A stretch of 64,000 nucleotides of DNA, taken from NCBI GenBank assembly GCA_004431415.1, contig QPMI01000227.1, positions 86,001-150,000 on the forward strand, in the 5' to 3' direction. Shown here piece after piece: positions 40,450 to 50,875 of this stretch. A model generated the notes under the pieces. That model was not told the origin of the DNA and did not search any database. It saw nothing but the letters and a program-made list of their open reading frames with translations. Numbering within the stretch: the first letter of the stretch is position 1; each line of letters starts with the position of its first letter. A program made the position numbers and the translations under genes. Source of the stretch: Cyanophora paradoxa (lineage: Eukaryota; Glaucocystophyceae; Cyanophorales; Cyanophoraceae).

Positions 40450-42203
40450 CTAGCGCCCGATGGCGGGCGCCTCGAAAGGCGACGTCTCCGGCGGCACAGC
40501 AGCGTGTAGCTGCTGGACCGCGGCGACCCACCCTGCGACCCTAGGCCCCCGGGGTTCCCGCATGAGCACGTCCCTCATGTAGAGATACTCGATAACGGCC
40601 TCCAGCTCCTCCACCTCCTTTATGTACATGCGCTCCTCCTTCCGCCACACCTTCGCCTCACGCTCCAACTCCAAGTCCCAATTCCTCTTCATCCTTGAGA
40701 CCTGCGCCGCGCCGCGTTACGCGCCAGCGGGCGCACGCACGCGTGTGGGCAATCGCGGACCTTGTTTTCCAAGTCATCCACCTTCGTCTGCAGCGCAGCG
40801 TTCTGGTTCTGCAGCTCCTCGCACTCCTCTTCGAGGTTTTTGACCCGAGTCGCTCTCTGCGGGCGCCGGAGGGACCGCCGTCAGCAGCGCATTGCGGGCG
40901 CCGGCGGCGCGGGCGGCGCGGCGGCCGGCGGGCTCACCAGACTGGCGTTGAGCTGCATCATCTCCTTCTCCAGCTGAGCGATCTTCTCCTCCCGTTGAGC
41001 GATCTGCCGCTGCTTCTCCCTGTTGGCCCACCGCAGATCAGGGAGCTCCCGCTCCAGGGAGCTGCACTTCTGTTGGAGCTCCTCACGCTGCGCCGGTGCA
41101 CGGAGGAACACGTCGACTTTCGCCTTCAGTTGATTGGCGAGCTCCGCGCCAGTTAGACCCTTGTCTAGGACATCCTGCGGCCCGAATCAGCGAGGCAAGC
41201 TGCGGGCGAAGCGCACGGCGGCGTGAAACGGCGCGCGCACACGCTGCTGAAGGTACTCGATCGCTTCAAGGAGCTTGGACGCCATGCGAACCGCATCGGA
41301 AACCCGCTTGCAGCCGGTGAGCCTCCGATAGAGTGCGGCGTCCTCCTCCTCGATGCGAAAGCGGTGCCGCCCGGCTTGTCCCAGGGGTGAATCGATCTTC
41401 CTCCTCGCCCGTCATCTCGACATCGCACTTGCGCCGCTTGCACTGCTGCTTGGTGGACGTGGCGGGCTTCTTCGGGGCTGGCTTCTTCGCGGCTGAGCTG
41501 GCAGGCGACGGCGCGACAGAGGGATCGTCCATATACCGCTCCATGGCAACGAAGGGATCCTCATATTGCTCGCTCGGTGCCGCCGCGGGCGAAGGCTGGG
41601 AGGTCGCCGCCGCTGCCCGCTTGCGACTCACGCGCTTAGGCATGTCCACGGGGGTCGCTGGCGAGGCCGCTGCCGCCGGCGGCTGCGTGCGTGGAGGCGT
41701 GGCCGGCTGATCATGCGAAGGCTGCGATTGCGAGGGCGCAGCTACTACCCGCTTGCGACGCGGGCGATCAGGCGTGTACACGGGGTCGCTGATGAGGCAG
41801 CTGCGACAGGCGGCGTACACGGCTGTACAGGCGTACCCCCCCCCAAAGGCGTCCCTGGCGTCTCACAGCAGCCGCTGCCGGGGCTCTGCTCGAGCTCTGA
41901 GCGTACTGGCGAGACTTGTGGGGAGTCGCTCCCGCCCGCCGGCTCCGCCGCGGGAGGCGCCAGCGCGACCGCGGCCGTCGCATGCGCAGCTGGCGCTGCA
42001 TGCGCAGGCTGAACGACTTGCTCGCTCAAAGCTGCGTCGCCAAAGTCGTCTGGATTCACGTCCTCGCCGAGGTCGTCCTGGCTGCCGCAGGTGCTGCCGC
42101 CAATCTGGCCGTGCCGCGGCCTGCCATCGCTGGCGCCGCCCAGCCACGCTCTAATGGAACCGAACGCTGAGCCGACCTTGGCAGACAGCACAGAGAGCGG
42201 CAT
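40450..42203 (-). CDS. coiled-coil protein with disordered Pro/Ala N-terminus (exons approximate)
   Basis: It starts MPLSVLSAKVGSAFGSIRAW at 42203, followed by an acidic patch (DLGEDVNPDDFGDAALSEQ), a long Ala/Pro/Ser-rich segment with basic motifs (KRVSRKRAAA, KKPAPKKPA, KRRKCDVEM), then LTGCKRVSDAVRMASKLLEA. It ends in strong coiled coil (REELQQKCSSLERELP, QIAQREEKIAQLEKEMMQL) near 41100-40950 and YIKEVEELEAVIEYL near 40620. Frame changes between these blocks fit short introns but I have not resolved them. The composition is like the other genes of the insertion. Function unknown. Confidence 0.4.
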
Positions 42204-42516
42204 CTCGATCGCCGAACGCTAAGCTATAAGCGCTTTTGCTTTTCCCGCGCAAGTCCGTGGCTGGCCGCAATCTAGCTGCAGCTGGCCGTGGCTTGGAAGG
42301 GGGGGAGATGGCTTGGGGGGGATATAGAATTTGGTCTAGCCAGCTCGAACTCGAACTCAGCCGGCTGATAGCCGCCGTGACACGGCCGTGTTCAAAATTC
42401 AAATTCCATCCATTGTTAAAGCTCGCGAACTAGCGGGATGTCCAAAAGGTCGCGCCGTTTTCGGCCCGTCGAGGTCCGTCCGGGGCCGTCTGCGACATGC
42501 GAAACAGCTCCTTACG

Positions 42517-42957
42517 GAACTTCGGAACTGATATCGATTAATATTTCAGATATCGATGCACCTAGGCCGCGGCCGCCGCCGGCGCCTCGCTATCGTCGAG
42601 AACCTTGACCAACCTAGTCCTTGCCAAGTTGCTCACAGAGTCACACTGTGACAATCGTCAAGATCCTTGACACCCAGAGTTTCGGGCAAACTGCATTCAG
42701 CAACTTGCAGAACGTCGATGGACGGACATCACTAGCTAATATAGCCCATGCTGCCTCTTGACGCTAGCATGAACTTTGCCATGCTGCTGCTGCTGGACTT
42801 CGATTTGCGAGTCATTTAAACATATTCAACAATATTGTCTAGGGGTATGCCGCAGGGGATCACCGGCACACCCCGCTGAGATACAAAGGAAGATGAAGAA
42901 GAGACAGAGCGGAGTGCAGCGCAGGAGGGCACACACGCACGCCATAAATTTCCCCTA
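42517..42957 (+). repeat. second half of the inverted duplicate (pairs with 54243-53805)
   Basis: GGAACTTCGGAACTGATATCG, the AAGATCCTTGACACCCAGAG block, GCTGCTGCTGGACTTCGAT and GGGATCACCGGCACACCCC all recur in reverse complement at 54243-53805. No coding function is apparent; open frames are short. Confidence 0.88.
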
Positions 42958-42959
42958 TT

Positions 42960-43345
42960 GCAAAAATTGGTCCCCTACATGGTAGACTGAAAAGAAGAAG
43001 AAGAGTATGTATAAGACACGCCCAAGCCAGCTGTACGGTTTTGACGAAAGGCGAAGGACCTGAAGGCCCAAGGCACAATCGACAGTGAACCAGCCAGACA
43101 AGGGTAGTGGCGGCGCAGACATGCGCCTATACAGTTCACCATGTATGCCCCGGCGGTCCGGCGCTCATACACGCAAACCAGGTAAGCAATGGTAGACTGA
43201 AAGGCGTTTGCGCGGCCACTACCCTTGTCTGGCTGGTTCACTGTCGATTGTGCCTTGGACCTTTGGGTCCTTCACCTTTCGTCAAAACCGTACAGCTGGC
43301 TTGGGCGCGTCTTACTAAGTTTTACATACTCTTCTTCTTCTCCTG
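42960..43345 (+). mobile_element. LINE-A tail, split by another LINE-A tail
   Basis: The plus-oriented LINE-A 3' UTR (TGGTAGACTGAAAGGCGTTTG ... TTGGGCGCGTCTTA...TACATACTCTTCTTCTTC) runs from about 42966 to 43345. It is interrupted by a minus-oriented copy at 42993-43188. Confidence 0.75.
42993..43188 (-). mobile_element. LINE-A tail nested in another, 14-bp target duplication
   Basis: AGAAGAAGAAGAGTATGTATAA through CACGCAAACCAGGTAAGCA is the last ~196 bp of LINE-A in reverse. ATGGTAGACTGAAA occurs at both 42979-42992 and 43189-43202. Confidence 0.8.
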
Positions 43346-43369
43346 TTGGTAGAGAGCAGTAGAGAGGGG

Positions 43370-43435
43370 GAGACGCTACAAAACCGTACAGCTTGCTTGC
43401 GGGGGTCTTATACATACTCTAGATCTTCTTCTACC
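43370..43435 (+). mobile_element. LINE-A, ~60-bp tail fragment
   Basis: CAAAACCGTACAGCTTGCTT through CTTATACATACTCTAGATCTTCTTCT is a diverged copy of the last ~60 bases of LINE-A. Confidence 0.65.
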
Positions 43436-43668
43436 TAACCCTCACCCTCACTCTTTGCCCTTACCCTAGGCCTTACTCATTCCCCAATCCTTTTGCTGTA
43501 ATTTGTTGATCGAGAGAAGGATTTGCTGTAATTTGGAGATGATGGACACAACTTCACAATAGGGAGGCTGCTGTGCTGCTGTCTGGAAAGAGAATAGGAA
43601 ATTTGAATGAGGAGTGATGCTGGGATTACAGGAGTTGTACAGTCTTTTCGGAAGGTATGATGCTGTGA

Positions 43669-46600
43669 TCACAGGAGCTTTTGCCATCCAGCATCGTGTT
43701 CTGAATTCTGTGTGGTCCAACCGCGGCCAGAATTCTCTCCTGTCTGTGGTGCAAGCACACGCCTGCGCAAGCTTTGCTCCGCACCTCTCACACGGTCACT
43801 GCGGGTCATTGTTCGATTCCGGCTTCGCATACTGGCCGATGCTTGCAGGCTGGGTCTGATGCGCATGCTCGTATTCTCTGTCGCAGCTGGCCTCATGCTG
43901 CCTTGAGAAGGTAACTGAACAGCCGAACTGTCATCTTCATCTTCCCCAGAAATGGGCCCGAAATGGACGCCACGGGCCCATTCTGCTGGTCGCAGGGAGA
44001 CAGCTGGTACACGTTGGGCTGGCGTCTCTGCTTCTCCAACCGTTCCAGGGACAAGGTCCATTCGCAAGAACGCACTCATACCATCCGACTGAGGCTGCAA
44101 AGAGGGCGAGAAGAGGCTTGCAAGGAAATCCTCCTGTGTAGCAGGTACCTCTTGTTCCAAATCCTCAAGTGCGGCATCTCTGAACATGTGCGCGATGAAG
44201 GGGTCAGCAAATTGAGTGCTGGAAACAAAATATCGGCCACTTGCGTTTTCTTTGGAAGTATACCGTAATCGACACCCCGAATTGGATCGGTGAAAGCCCG
44301 TAAAGCAAGAAGTTTCAGAAGCAGACGACTTTTCCATGGCTTATGCAAGAAAAGATCTGTTGTGCGCTGCTGGATACGCTTGCGGAACTGGGGAAGAATC
44401 CTCTGCAAAACCAGACTATTAGCCACACAACTGCGAAAAATTTATTCACACATCAGCTGATACTAAATGAGAACCTGGAGAGGTGGGTAAGGCAACACAG
44501 TCTTCGAGAAATCCATGTGCTGTGCAAAGAGTCAAATCGTGCAAGTACGTGGAGGGCAAGAAGAGAACCTGGAGGAAAAGGAGATCCTCAAGTGCATCTT
44601 CAAGCGATCGCCGCAGGATGTGTAGGCGATCGCCAAAGATGGGATGTTTCCTCAGTTCATCAGACCGCTCAATATATCTGAAGACCTTGTCAGGGCGCCA
44701 GAACTCTGGAATCTGTACGGGGGGTGTCAATGACCTCTATGTGTTAGCGTTTCGAAAATGCAAACCTGAAGGCGGAAGTTTGCGACCAGGTTACGAACAT
44801 CCCGGCAAAGCTTGATGACTGGTTCAGACTCCGCCTCACATTCAAAAGCATCTGACCACTGCACAGGCCAACCGGGGCGATCATCGCCATCTAGACGCAT
44901 CCAAGCAGGCATGCGGCTTTGAAAGCGCACAATAATCCCTGCGAGAAGTTTGAGACGCTGGCACCACTATCGATGCACAGAATATGGTCTAGGTTGCACC
45001 AATGGAGGGAATGTTCAATCGGTGAAACGGGATCAAGCGAATGAAGTAGAAAATGGACACGAGGATGCACACAGAAAGGCCAATGATATTAATGGCGCCC
45101 ATCCACAAGATAATGTACTGCTCGCTGAAGAGGGCATTCGTAACACCACGGGCAAGCACGAAACCAGCAAATGCATTAATGATGTTCGCCCTGAGTTCTG
45201 TTCGTGAGAGTTGGCGGCGAATGATTTTATTGAAGATACCAATTGAGGGCAATGAGGAAGATGTTTGAGCTCATGCAGCGAAACGGGTAGGAGTGGTTAA
45301 GCAGCAACAGTCCAATAACCAGTAACAGAAAAACAGCAAGAGACTGATATGATTCAGCGCTGAAACGATGAAGCAGTACAGAAATCGAACCTGTTCAATG
45401 ACGTAGACATTGCTGCCTGTTGGTTGTATGTGCGATAACCAAGAGAACTTGCTGCTTTCCATATTTCCCAGGAAGAAGTAGAATATCACCGCAGAGAGCT
45501 TAATGCACATCATCCACACCTATTTCGTCTTAAGAGCTCTGCTGAAACCAAGGCACCATAGTGTACGCACATGAAACTGGGACATGTGCAACCTGAATGA
45601 GGAGAACATGTGGTAGTGGTAGGTGCCCCAATTGCCACTCAGATGAAGCATATAAGTCATCTCGCGCCACTGAAGGTAGTCCTGGATGGCAACAATGAGG
45701 AGACTCAGTGTACAAAAGCGAATGTCTGGCTACCTCATGGTGATCACTGTCGAGGTAGACAACATAGCGGCGCGTTCGCCAATAATGCCAGCAAGGAAAA
45801 GCAACATTCATGACAAACGCTGCAATTAAGCCGAGCACTTGCATCGCTAGCTGAAAAGGGGCACTGCTTGCCCAGCACTGTGTTGCTGCTCATGCAATCA
45901 GCACTTCATCGTGTGGAAGAAAAGCAAATCTGCGAACTCGAATCCATGTTTGAAAAGACCGTCATCGGATAGTTGAACATCGTCATTTTGTTCCCGCAGA
46001 AAAAGAGGCGGAAGTAAGCCATCGCACAAGGCAGGAACAGCACCCGGGCTGAACGAGCTCTGTTACAACTTGGCCGCAGCAGAGCAGGGCCAGCGAGCAC
46101 CTGCAACGATGCAACCACGCTGCACAGTGATACGCATCCTCACTTTCGTGTTGGGAAACATCCTCCTGACACCCCTGTAAATGCTGAAAAGCACAGCTGG
46201 GACTAGGAGCCATGCAATGGAGTACACCTCGTACGATATCTGCATGGTTGCGGTCGCACAATGCGTTCATTGTGCTACAAAAGTTGTGAAATCTCACCAG
46301 GACTGGGTTCCCGAGTTCGTTCGACGACCCAGGCTCCCCCGAGGGCGACCGCATCCTCAGAAGGATTTTGTTGATTTGCTCGCTCATAAACAGAGCAGCA
46401 TTGAGCGCTGGGATGTCGATGAGAAAGATAGGAGCGAAAGCCGTGTACCAGGAGAACCTGCAAGAGGACATGAGCACTTCTGTGGTTTATCGGGTGAGAG
46501 AAAACGATGCGTGGGCACCAGAAGGGCCAGTTCCACCGTTGACCAAACAGCCAGAGCAGCGAGAAAATTTGGAAGTAATCGACGACCAACAGAATCTTTT

Positions 46601-47181
46601 CCTCCCAGTACAGGGAAGGATCCCGGCGAAAAGGCCAACGCTTATCAAGGGGGCCCGGGTCGTGGTACCACTTGTCGAGGAACCTTTTGACGAGTGCATA
46701 TCTGGAAGGGCGTCAGGGCAGTTTCGCGGCGGTCGATTCGAACTCACTCTTCGGCAGAGTCGTCGAGCGACTCGTCCTCCTCCTCGTCCTCGAGCTGCAT
46801 GCCAGCTACATTCTCGGCCTCGCGGTCGAAGTGCAGAGGCTCGCCGCCTCCGGCCGGTGCAGCGCCCTCAGCGCTCAAAGTCTCTCCGGCGCTGGTAGTC
46901 ACTGCCGCAACCTCAACAATGAGATTCGACGCTGGCTCTGCGGGGCCGTCTCTGATATCTGCAGGTCCAGTTGCGGCACCGTCGCTGGCGACTACGCCGG
47001 CGCTCAGCGTATCTTCAACCTCGACCTCTCGCTGCGCTATTCGTGCATTTGCATCGCTGGCAGCTGCAGGAGGCAGCTTCACGCTCCTTGCGCTGCCGGA
47101 GTCGGCCGGAGGCAGCTCTGAGCTGTCATGCAAATCGAGGCTTCCCGGAAGGAACGCGCTGTCAAGTATACGCGATGACAT
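43669..47181 (-). CDS. multipass membrane protein of unknown family, multi-exon
   Basis: Read leftwards. An acidic N-terminal region (MSSRILDSAFL..., ends LEDEEEDESLDDSAE) is spliced at 46743 to ALVKRFLDKWYHDPGP, DPSLYWEEKILLVVDYFQIFSL (first helix), QRWNWPFW, a second helix FAPIFLIDIPALNAALFM and SEQINKILLRM. Hydrophobic segments follow near 46050, 45840, 45500-45300 (FFYWLLDCC), 45240-44990 (GVTNALFSEQYIILWMGAINI) and a cytosolic-looking part RMPAWMRLDGDDRPGWPVQW ... IPEFWRPDKVFRY. The C-terminus is disordered and acidic (GEDEDDSSAVQ), ending near 43669. About eight helices are visible. I know similar W-rich multipass proteins from protists only as uncharacterised. Exon borders are approximate. 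Confidence 0.55.
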
Positions 47182-47569
47182 TGAACGAGGCGGCTCTAAA
47201 CAATCTCCAGACGACTGCGTACGCAGCCGGGCAGCCAGGCGTACGCAGCGCCCTCGGCCTGCTCACTACTAGGCAGTCAGCAGCCGCGGCATGCTATGCG
47301 GTGGGCAGGGCTCTAGCTCTCTAGCTCTGTAGTGTGTCGTAGCGCTATTAGAGTCACTAATAGAGTGGTTTGGAGGGGTACGGTCAACGGAGCGTAGAGC
47401 AGCGCGGCGAGCTAGCACCGCTGGCGCAGAGCACCGCTGGCACAGGCACCGCTGGCACAGAGCAGAGCACGCGGCGAGTCCGCCGCACCGGACGGGTCGA
47501 CGACTGTGTAGAAGAGCGCGGGCGCGACGGCGACGCAGGCGACGGCGTAGCGCGGGCGGCCAATGTGCC
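47182..47569. promoter_or_regulatory. divergent region between the membrane-protein and DUF789 genes
   Basis: Transcription leaves in both directions. It contains four spaced GCACCGCTGGC(A/G)CAG repeats at 47417-47460. Confidence 0.5.
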
Positions 47570-48899
47570 ATGGAGCCGGTGCGAGCTAGCTAAAAGATAT
47601 CGGAGCTCGCAGCTAGCCCATAACACAAAGCGCCCCCTGCTCGCGCTAACGCGCTCGCAGCGCTGCGCGACATCTAATATTGACAAGTTCTTGCGGCACA
47701 CGTGCCCGCGCATCGAGGTGCACCTTCCGCGGACATCAGGTGCGCACTCTCTGGACCGCGGCGATTCTTTCCTGACGACGTGCCTGCGCAGCGGAGTTGA
47801 ACGGCGGTTGCGCTTCGAGCTCTAGTTTAGACAGCAGCGCGGAGAGCAGCGCACGGCGCGGGCCATCCTCGGCGTTCTTCTTCTTGCGCGACCTGTGGCA
47901 GTTCTACAACCTCCCCTACGGGCTCGAGGTCCCCATTGTATCCGACGGCACAGACACTTCCGTCTACTTTGTGCCCTACTTGTCGGCGATACAACTGTTC
48001 GTCAGCCGGCTCGCCGTTGGCGAGGGCCTGCAGAACGAATCAAGTACAGCGGCCCTCCCAGCAGATGGCGAAGCAGGGCAAGAAGCAGTGAGTGAAAACA
48101 GCGTTCCGGCCGCCAATCTTGCGGAAAAAGTGGAGAAAGCTTGCGAATTCTTCGAAACGGCGCCCCCGGACAGGAGGTTGCAGCTGCCAGATCAGATCAA
48201 ACGGCTTGCAGAGATATGCCCCTTGGTTCTTTCGGGCCGGTCATCGGAACTCCATCCCGATTCCTGGTTTTCAATTGCTTGGTATCCTGTTCTTGCCATC
48301 CCCCAGTCCTTGACAGCAGCACGGGGTTCTTTCTTGACCTACCATCGATTCGTCTGTGGTGATACAGCAGATCCATCAGCAGCACCCTTCCAGCCCTTCG
48401 CGCAGCTAGCACCGCAGCTTCCATTGCATAGTTATGCGATGCCTCCTGCCCAGACCCTGGATCGAAGACCCTTTGCAACACCACTGGAATTGGGCTGCAG
48501 GCTACCCATCAGCACCCAGCATCTTTTGCATCCAAGCATGTATGCTGGCGATGGGATCCAACCTCAAGTGGAAGAGCATTGCGGTCTACCGAGGTCTTCG
48601 AATGAGGAGGAGTGTGCATCCTTGCTGAAATTCGTGCCTCTCTTCGAGGGCTATGTGCCATACAAGGTCCGCATGGATGTCTGGCTTGGACAAGGTGAAG
48701 ACCTTGAGAGGAATGCCGTGCTTTCGTACGTCCGAGTCGAAAACTTGCGAAAATTCTTGTCTAGGGTTGGGGCACACCACCCAGGTGCTTGCAGTCTCAT
48801 TTGCCGAAATATGTTTGACGTTTCTGAAGCGATTTGGCAGATTTTATCCACTGTAGCGCCTTCATACACGACGCTTTTGGTTCGGGTAGCTTAAGGTAG
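47570..48899 (+). CDS. DUF789 family protein, four exons
   Basis: Exons 47570-47578 (MEP), 47661-47739, 47792-48784 and 48841-48899 give 1140 nt, 379 residues with matching phases. SNIDKFLRHTCPRI (usual SNLERFL...TP), RDLWQFYNLPYGLEVPIV, VYFVPYLSAIQLF, SWFSIAWYPVLAIP, FLTYHRFVCGD, PYKVRMDVW and HHPDF are the DUF789 landmarks in order, so the family is clear although its function is unknown. The family is best known from land plants and algae. The splice to exon 4 is needed to make HPDF, which otherwise reads as HPGAC. The long middle (residues ~210-300) is poorly conserved. Very short first exon (9 nt coding). Confidence 0.82.
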
Positions 48900-49490
48900 C
48901 TTTTGCGTGAACGGATATCGCAAAGCAACGTGTCACGTGTCACGTGCGGGGGAGGGGGGGGAGGAGGGGGGGGGGGGGGGAGGGGGGAATTGGGGGGTGT
49001 CGTGGGATCGTGGGGTTGTCAGCCTTCGGTCGTCCGGATCCGAGCACTAGCAGGAGGGTACGAGCAACGACCCAAGATTAGCTATTTAGCTATATGTATA
49101 TAGCGAGGACGTCAACGTCGACGTCGACCCGGTGATCATGAGCACCAGTCTACATGCATGTACCTCGACTCGAGCTGTATTGACTCGAGGCTTATGTGCC
49201 CCACTGCTGCTGCTGTGAACCCTGAAAACAAGTACCCCTCCTTGTACCTCTACGCGGATGATGGACTTCTCAGGCTAGTATCATGTGCGGAAAGTGTGGG
49301 ATGCATACATGCACAGGGCTGGGCGCGGTCTGCTAGTCATCCCCCCTACGGGCCAGGAGGAGATGCCTGCTAGTGCAGAGCACGGTGGGTGTAGCGGGAT
49401 AAGAAACCTGTGAGAGATAATAATATACAAGCTGTGTGCCACAATCAATGTCGTTGGGCGCATCTGAAATGCAAATGCAGGCTGCTGCTA
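48900..49490. other. intergenic with long G tract
   Basis: 48949-48987 is almost pure G with a few A (poly-purine), followed by GTCAACGTCGACGTCGACC near 49111. I see no gene; short frames are not convincing. Confidence 0.4.
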
Positions 49491-50378
49491 CTAAAGTGCC
49501 TTCTTCCCAGAGGACGCCAACTTCTGATTCTCCTCTTGCAACTTGATGTCCTCCCCCTCGTAGTCCTTGAGGGTGCCGCCGAGCTTGTCCCAGAAAGTAA
49601 AGAACTGCCCATAGTTGTAGCTGTTGACAGCATGGTGGACAGTGTGGTAGCGGGCGCCGAGAAGCCATCCATTGTTTGCTACATGAAGGCGGTCATGGAT
49701 CGAGAAAGACCAGATGCTCATGAACTCCAGGAGGCCGAAGTACACCCAAACGTTGACAGGGACAACGAACGACGCAAGGTGGAACGAGGCAGACTGGATG
49801 AAGCCATCGAGGGGGTGGAACGCCATGCTCGTGAACGGTGTGTTGATGGTGAACTGATGGTGATGCTTGTGGACGTACTTGTACAGGAACGGCGTGTGCA
49901 GGGCACGGTGAATCCAGTAAAGCGTCGTCTCGGCCCACAGAAGGAAGCCAATGAAGCTCAACGCGAGGTACGTGTAGCCGTACTCGTCTACGTTCAGATA
50001 GATCTTCCCGTAGCCGCGGATGTTAAGCCTAAAGATCATGGCCACGACAATGGACTGGCCAATGCCGTTGAAGAGCGAGAGCGTCATCTCCTGCCGGATC
50101 AAGGGCCAGTCCGGCTTGTAGCCCGGGAAGTACTTCTCCCGCTTGTAGCAAAAGAAGTACAGGAACTCCAGCCCGCACACGAGGAAGTAGCTCGTCATCG
50201 TGATGAGCGGCGGGAAGACCCACGCCTGCATAAAGGAGATGTCATCTAGGTTCTTGGGGATCTGCGCAGCGGCGGCGGCCGTTAGCTGGTGGAAAACTTG
50301 CGCTACAATGACGTGACGCGCCTTCAGCAAGGTCTGCGGGTTCGACACCGTCGCAAGGATCTCCTTGAAGACCCCCAT
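49491..50378 (-). CDS. ERG3: sterol C-5 desaturase-like fatty acid hydroxylase superfamily enzyme
   Basis: A single 295-residue frame starting MGVFKEILATV. The three histidine clusters of the superfamily are present: HRALH (with W before it), HKHHH and YHTVHH, spaced as in ERG3. The flanking blocks match ERG3/lathosterol oxidase: TPFTSMAFHPLDGF, IHDRLH and NYGQFFTFWDKLGGT. Four hydrophobic stretches anchor it in the ER. The likely reaction is di-iron-dependent delta-5 desaturation of a sterol precursor, but C-4 methyl oxidases and plant-type alkane enzymes share the clusters, so substrate is inferred. The C-terminus EEDIKLQEENQKL... ends in KKAL; a C-terminal dilysine-like ER signal is plausible. 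Confidence 0.82.
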   Translation of the reverse strand: MGVFKEILATVSNPQTLLKARHVIVAQVFHQLTAAAAAQIPKNLDDISFMQAWVFPPLITMTSYFLVCGLEFLYFFCYKREKYFPGYKPDWPLIRQEMTLSLFNGIGQSIVVAMIFRLNIRGYGKIYLNVDEYGYTYLALSFIGFLLWAETTLYWIHRALHTPFLYKYVHKHHHQFTINTPFTSMAFHPLDGFIQSASFHLASFVVPVNVWVYFGLLEFMSIWSFSIHDRLHVANNGWLLGARYHTVHHAVNSYNYGQFFTFWDKLGGTLKDYEGEDIKLQEENQKLASSGKKAL

Positions 50379-50875
50379 GTTTCAGTGCGCGGGCCTGCGC
50401 GCTACGCGTCACGCGGCCAGCTGCGGTTTTGCGATCTTAGCCCGCAGCCGGAGCGCGCGGCGGAGCGCAGTGCCCGTGCCGCCGGCTGTGCGGACGCGGC
50501 GCGAGGCACGCGTCGCGCTCTCTGCCGCGGAAGAGCAGCGGCCATCGCACCTTCTGCAGTAGCAGAGGAGGCGGCGAGGTTGCTGACGGCGGCGGCGGTC
50601 GGACGGCGCGAACTTGCTGAGCTCTTACCGTGACTCCCGAGGAGGGGGGTAGAGCCAACTGTGGCCTAATGCATCTTGTTCTTGCTCACCTAACCTACAA
50701 TACACCGCTCCGGAGCGCGCCGCTGCCACCATTCACCTGACAGCCGAGCTTTTCCCGCGGACGCTGGCGCTAGCACTGTCGCCTTCCGAGGGGGGGGGGG
50801 GGGGGGGGGCCGAACGGGGGGGAAAGGCAGTCGGCTCTCAAGAAAGTTCAAGGGAGGCCCGTCAAACAGCCCAGC
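50379..50875. promoter_or_regulatory. region between divergent genes, with a 19-base G run
   Basis: It holds the upstream regions of the desaturase (minus) and of the IPT-fucosyltransferase gene (plus). A G tract occupies 50791-50809. No other feature is recognised. Confidence 0.45.

Larger units (their letters stand above)
32253..42516. mobile_element. 10.26-kb insertion carrying several genes (candidate large transposon)
   Basis: In the inverted copy at ~54.24 kb, the left flank (TTATTAGCCAG) and the right flank (GAACTTCGGAACTGATATCG) are directly adjacent. Here they are separated by 10,264 bp, with GAAC at both edges (32249-32252 and 42517-42520). The block is very GC-rich and holds a transposase-like gene, coiled-coil genes and a minisatellite. 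I find no convincing terminal inverted repeats. Deletion from the other copy is the alternative explanation. Confidence 0.6.

Noticed and set aside
32253-42516. Terminal inverted repeats of the 10-kb block
   Set aside because: GTTTCAAACTG at the left and the reverse complement of the right end (CGTAAGGAGCTG) do not match beyond chance.
43800-43830. GTTCGATTCC, a possible tRNA T-arm
   Set aside because: No matching acceptor, D or anticodon arm could be built around it, and it lies within the membrane-protein C-terminal exon.
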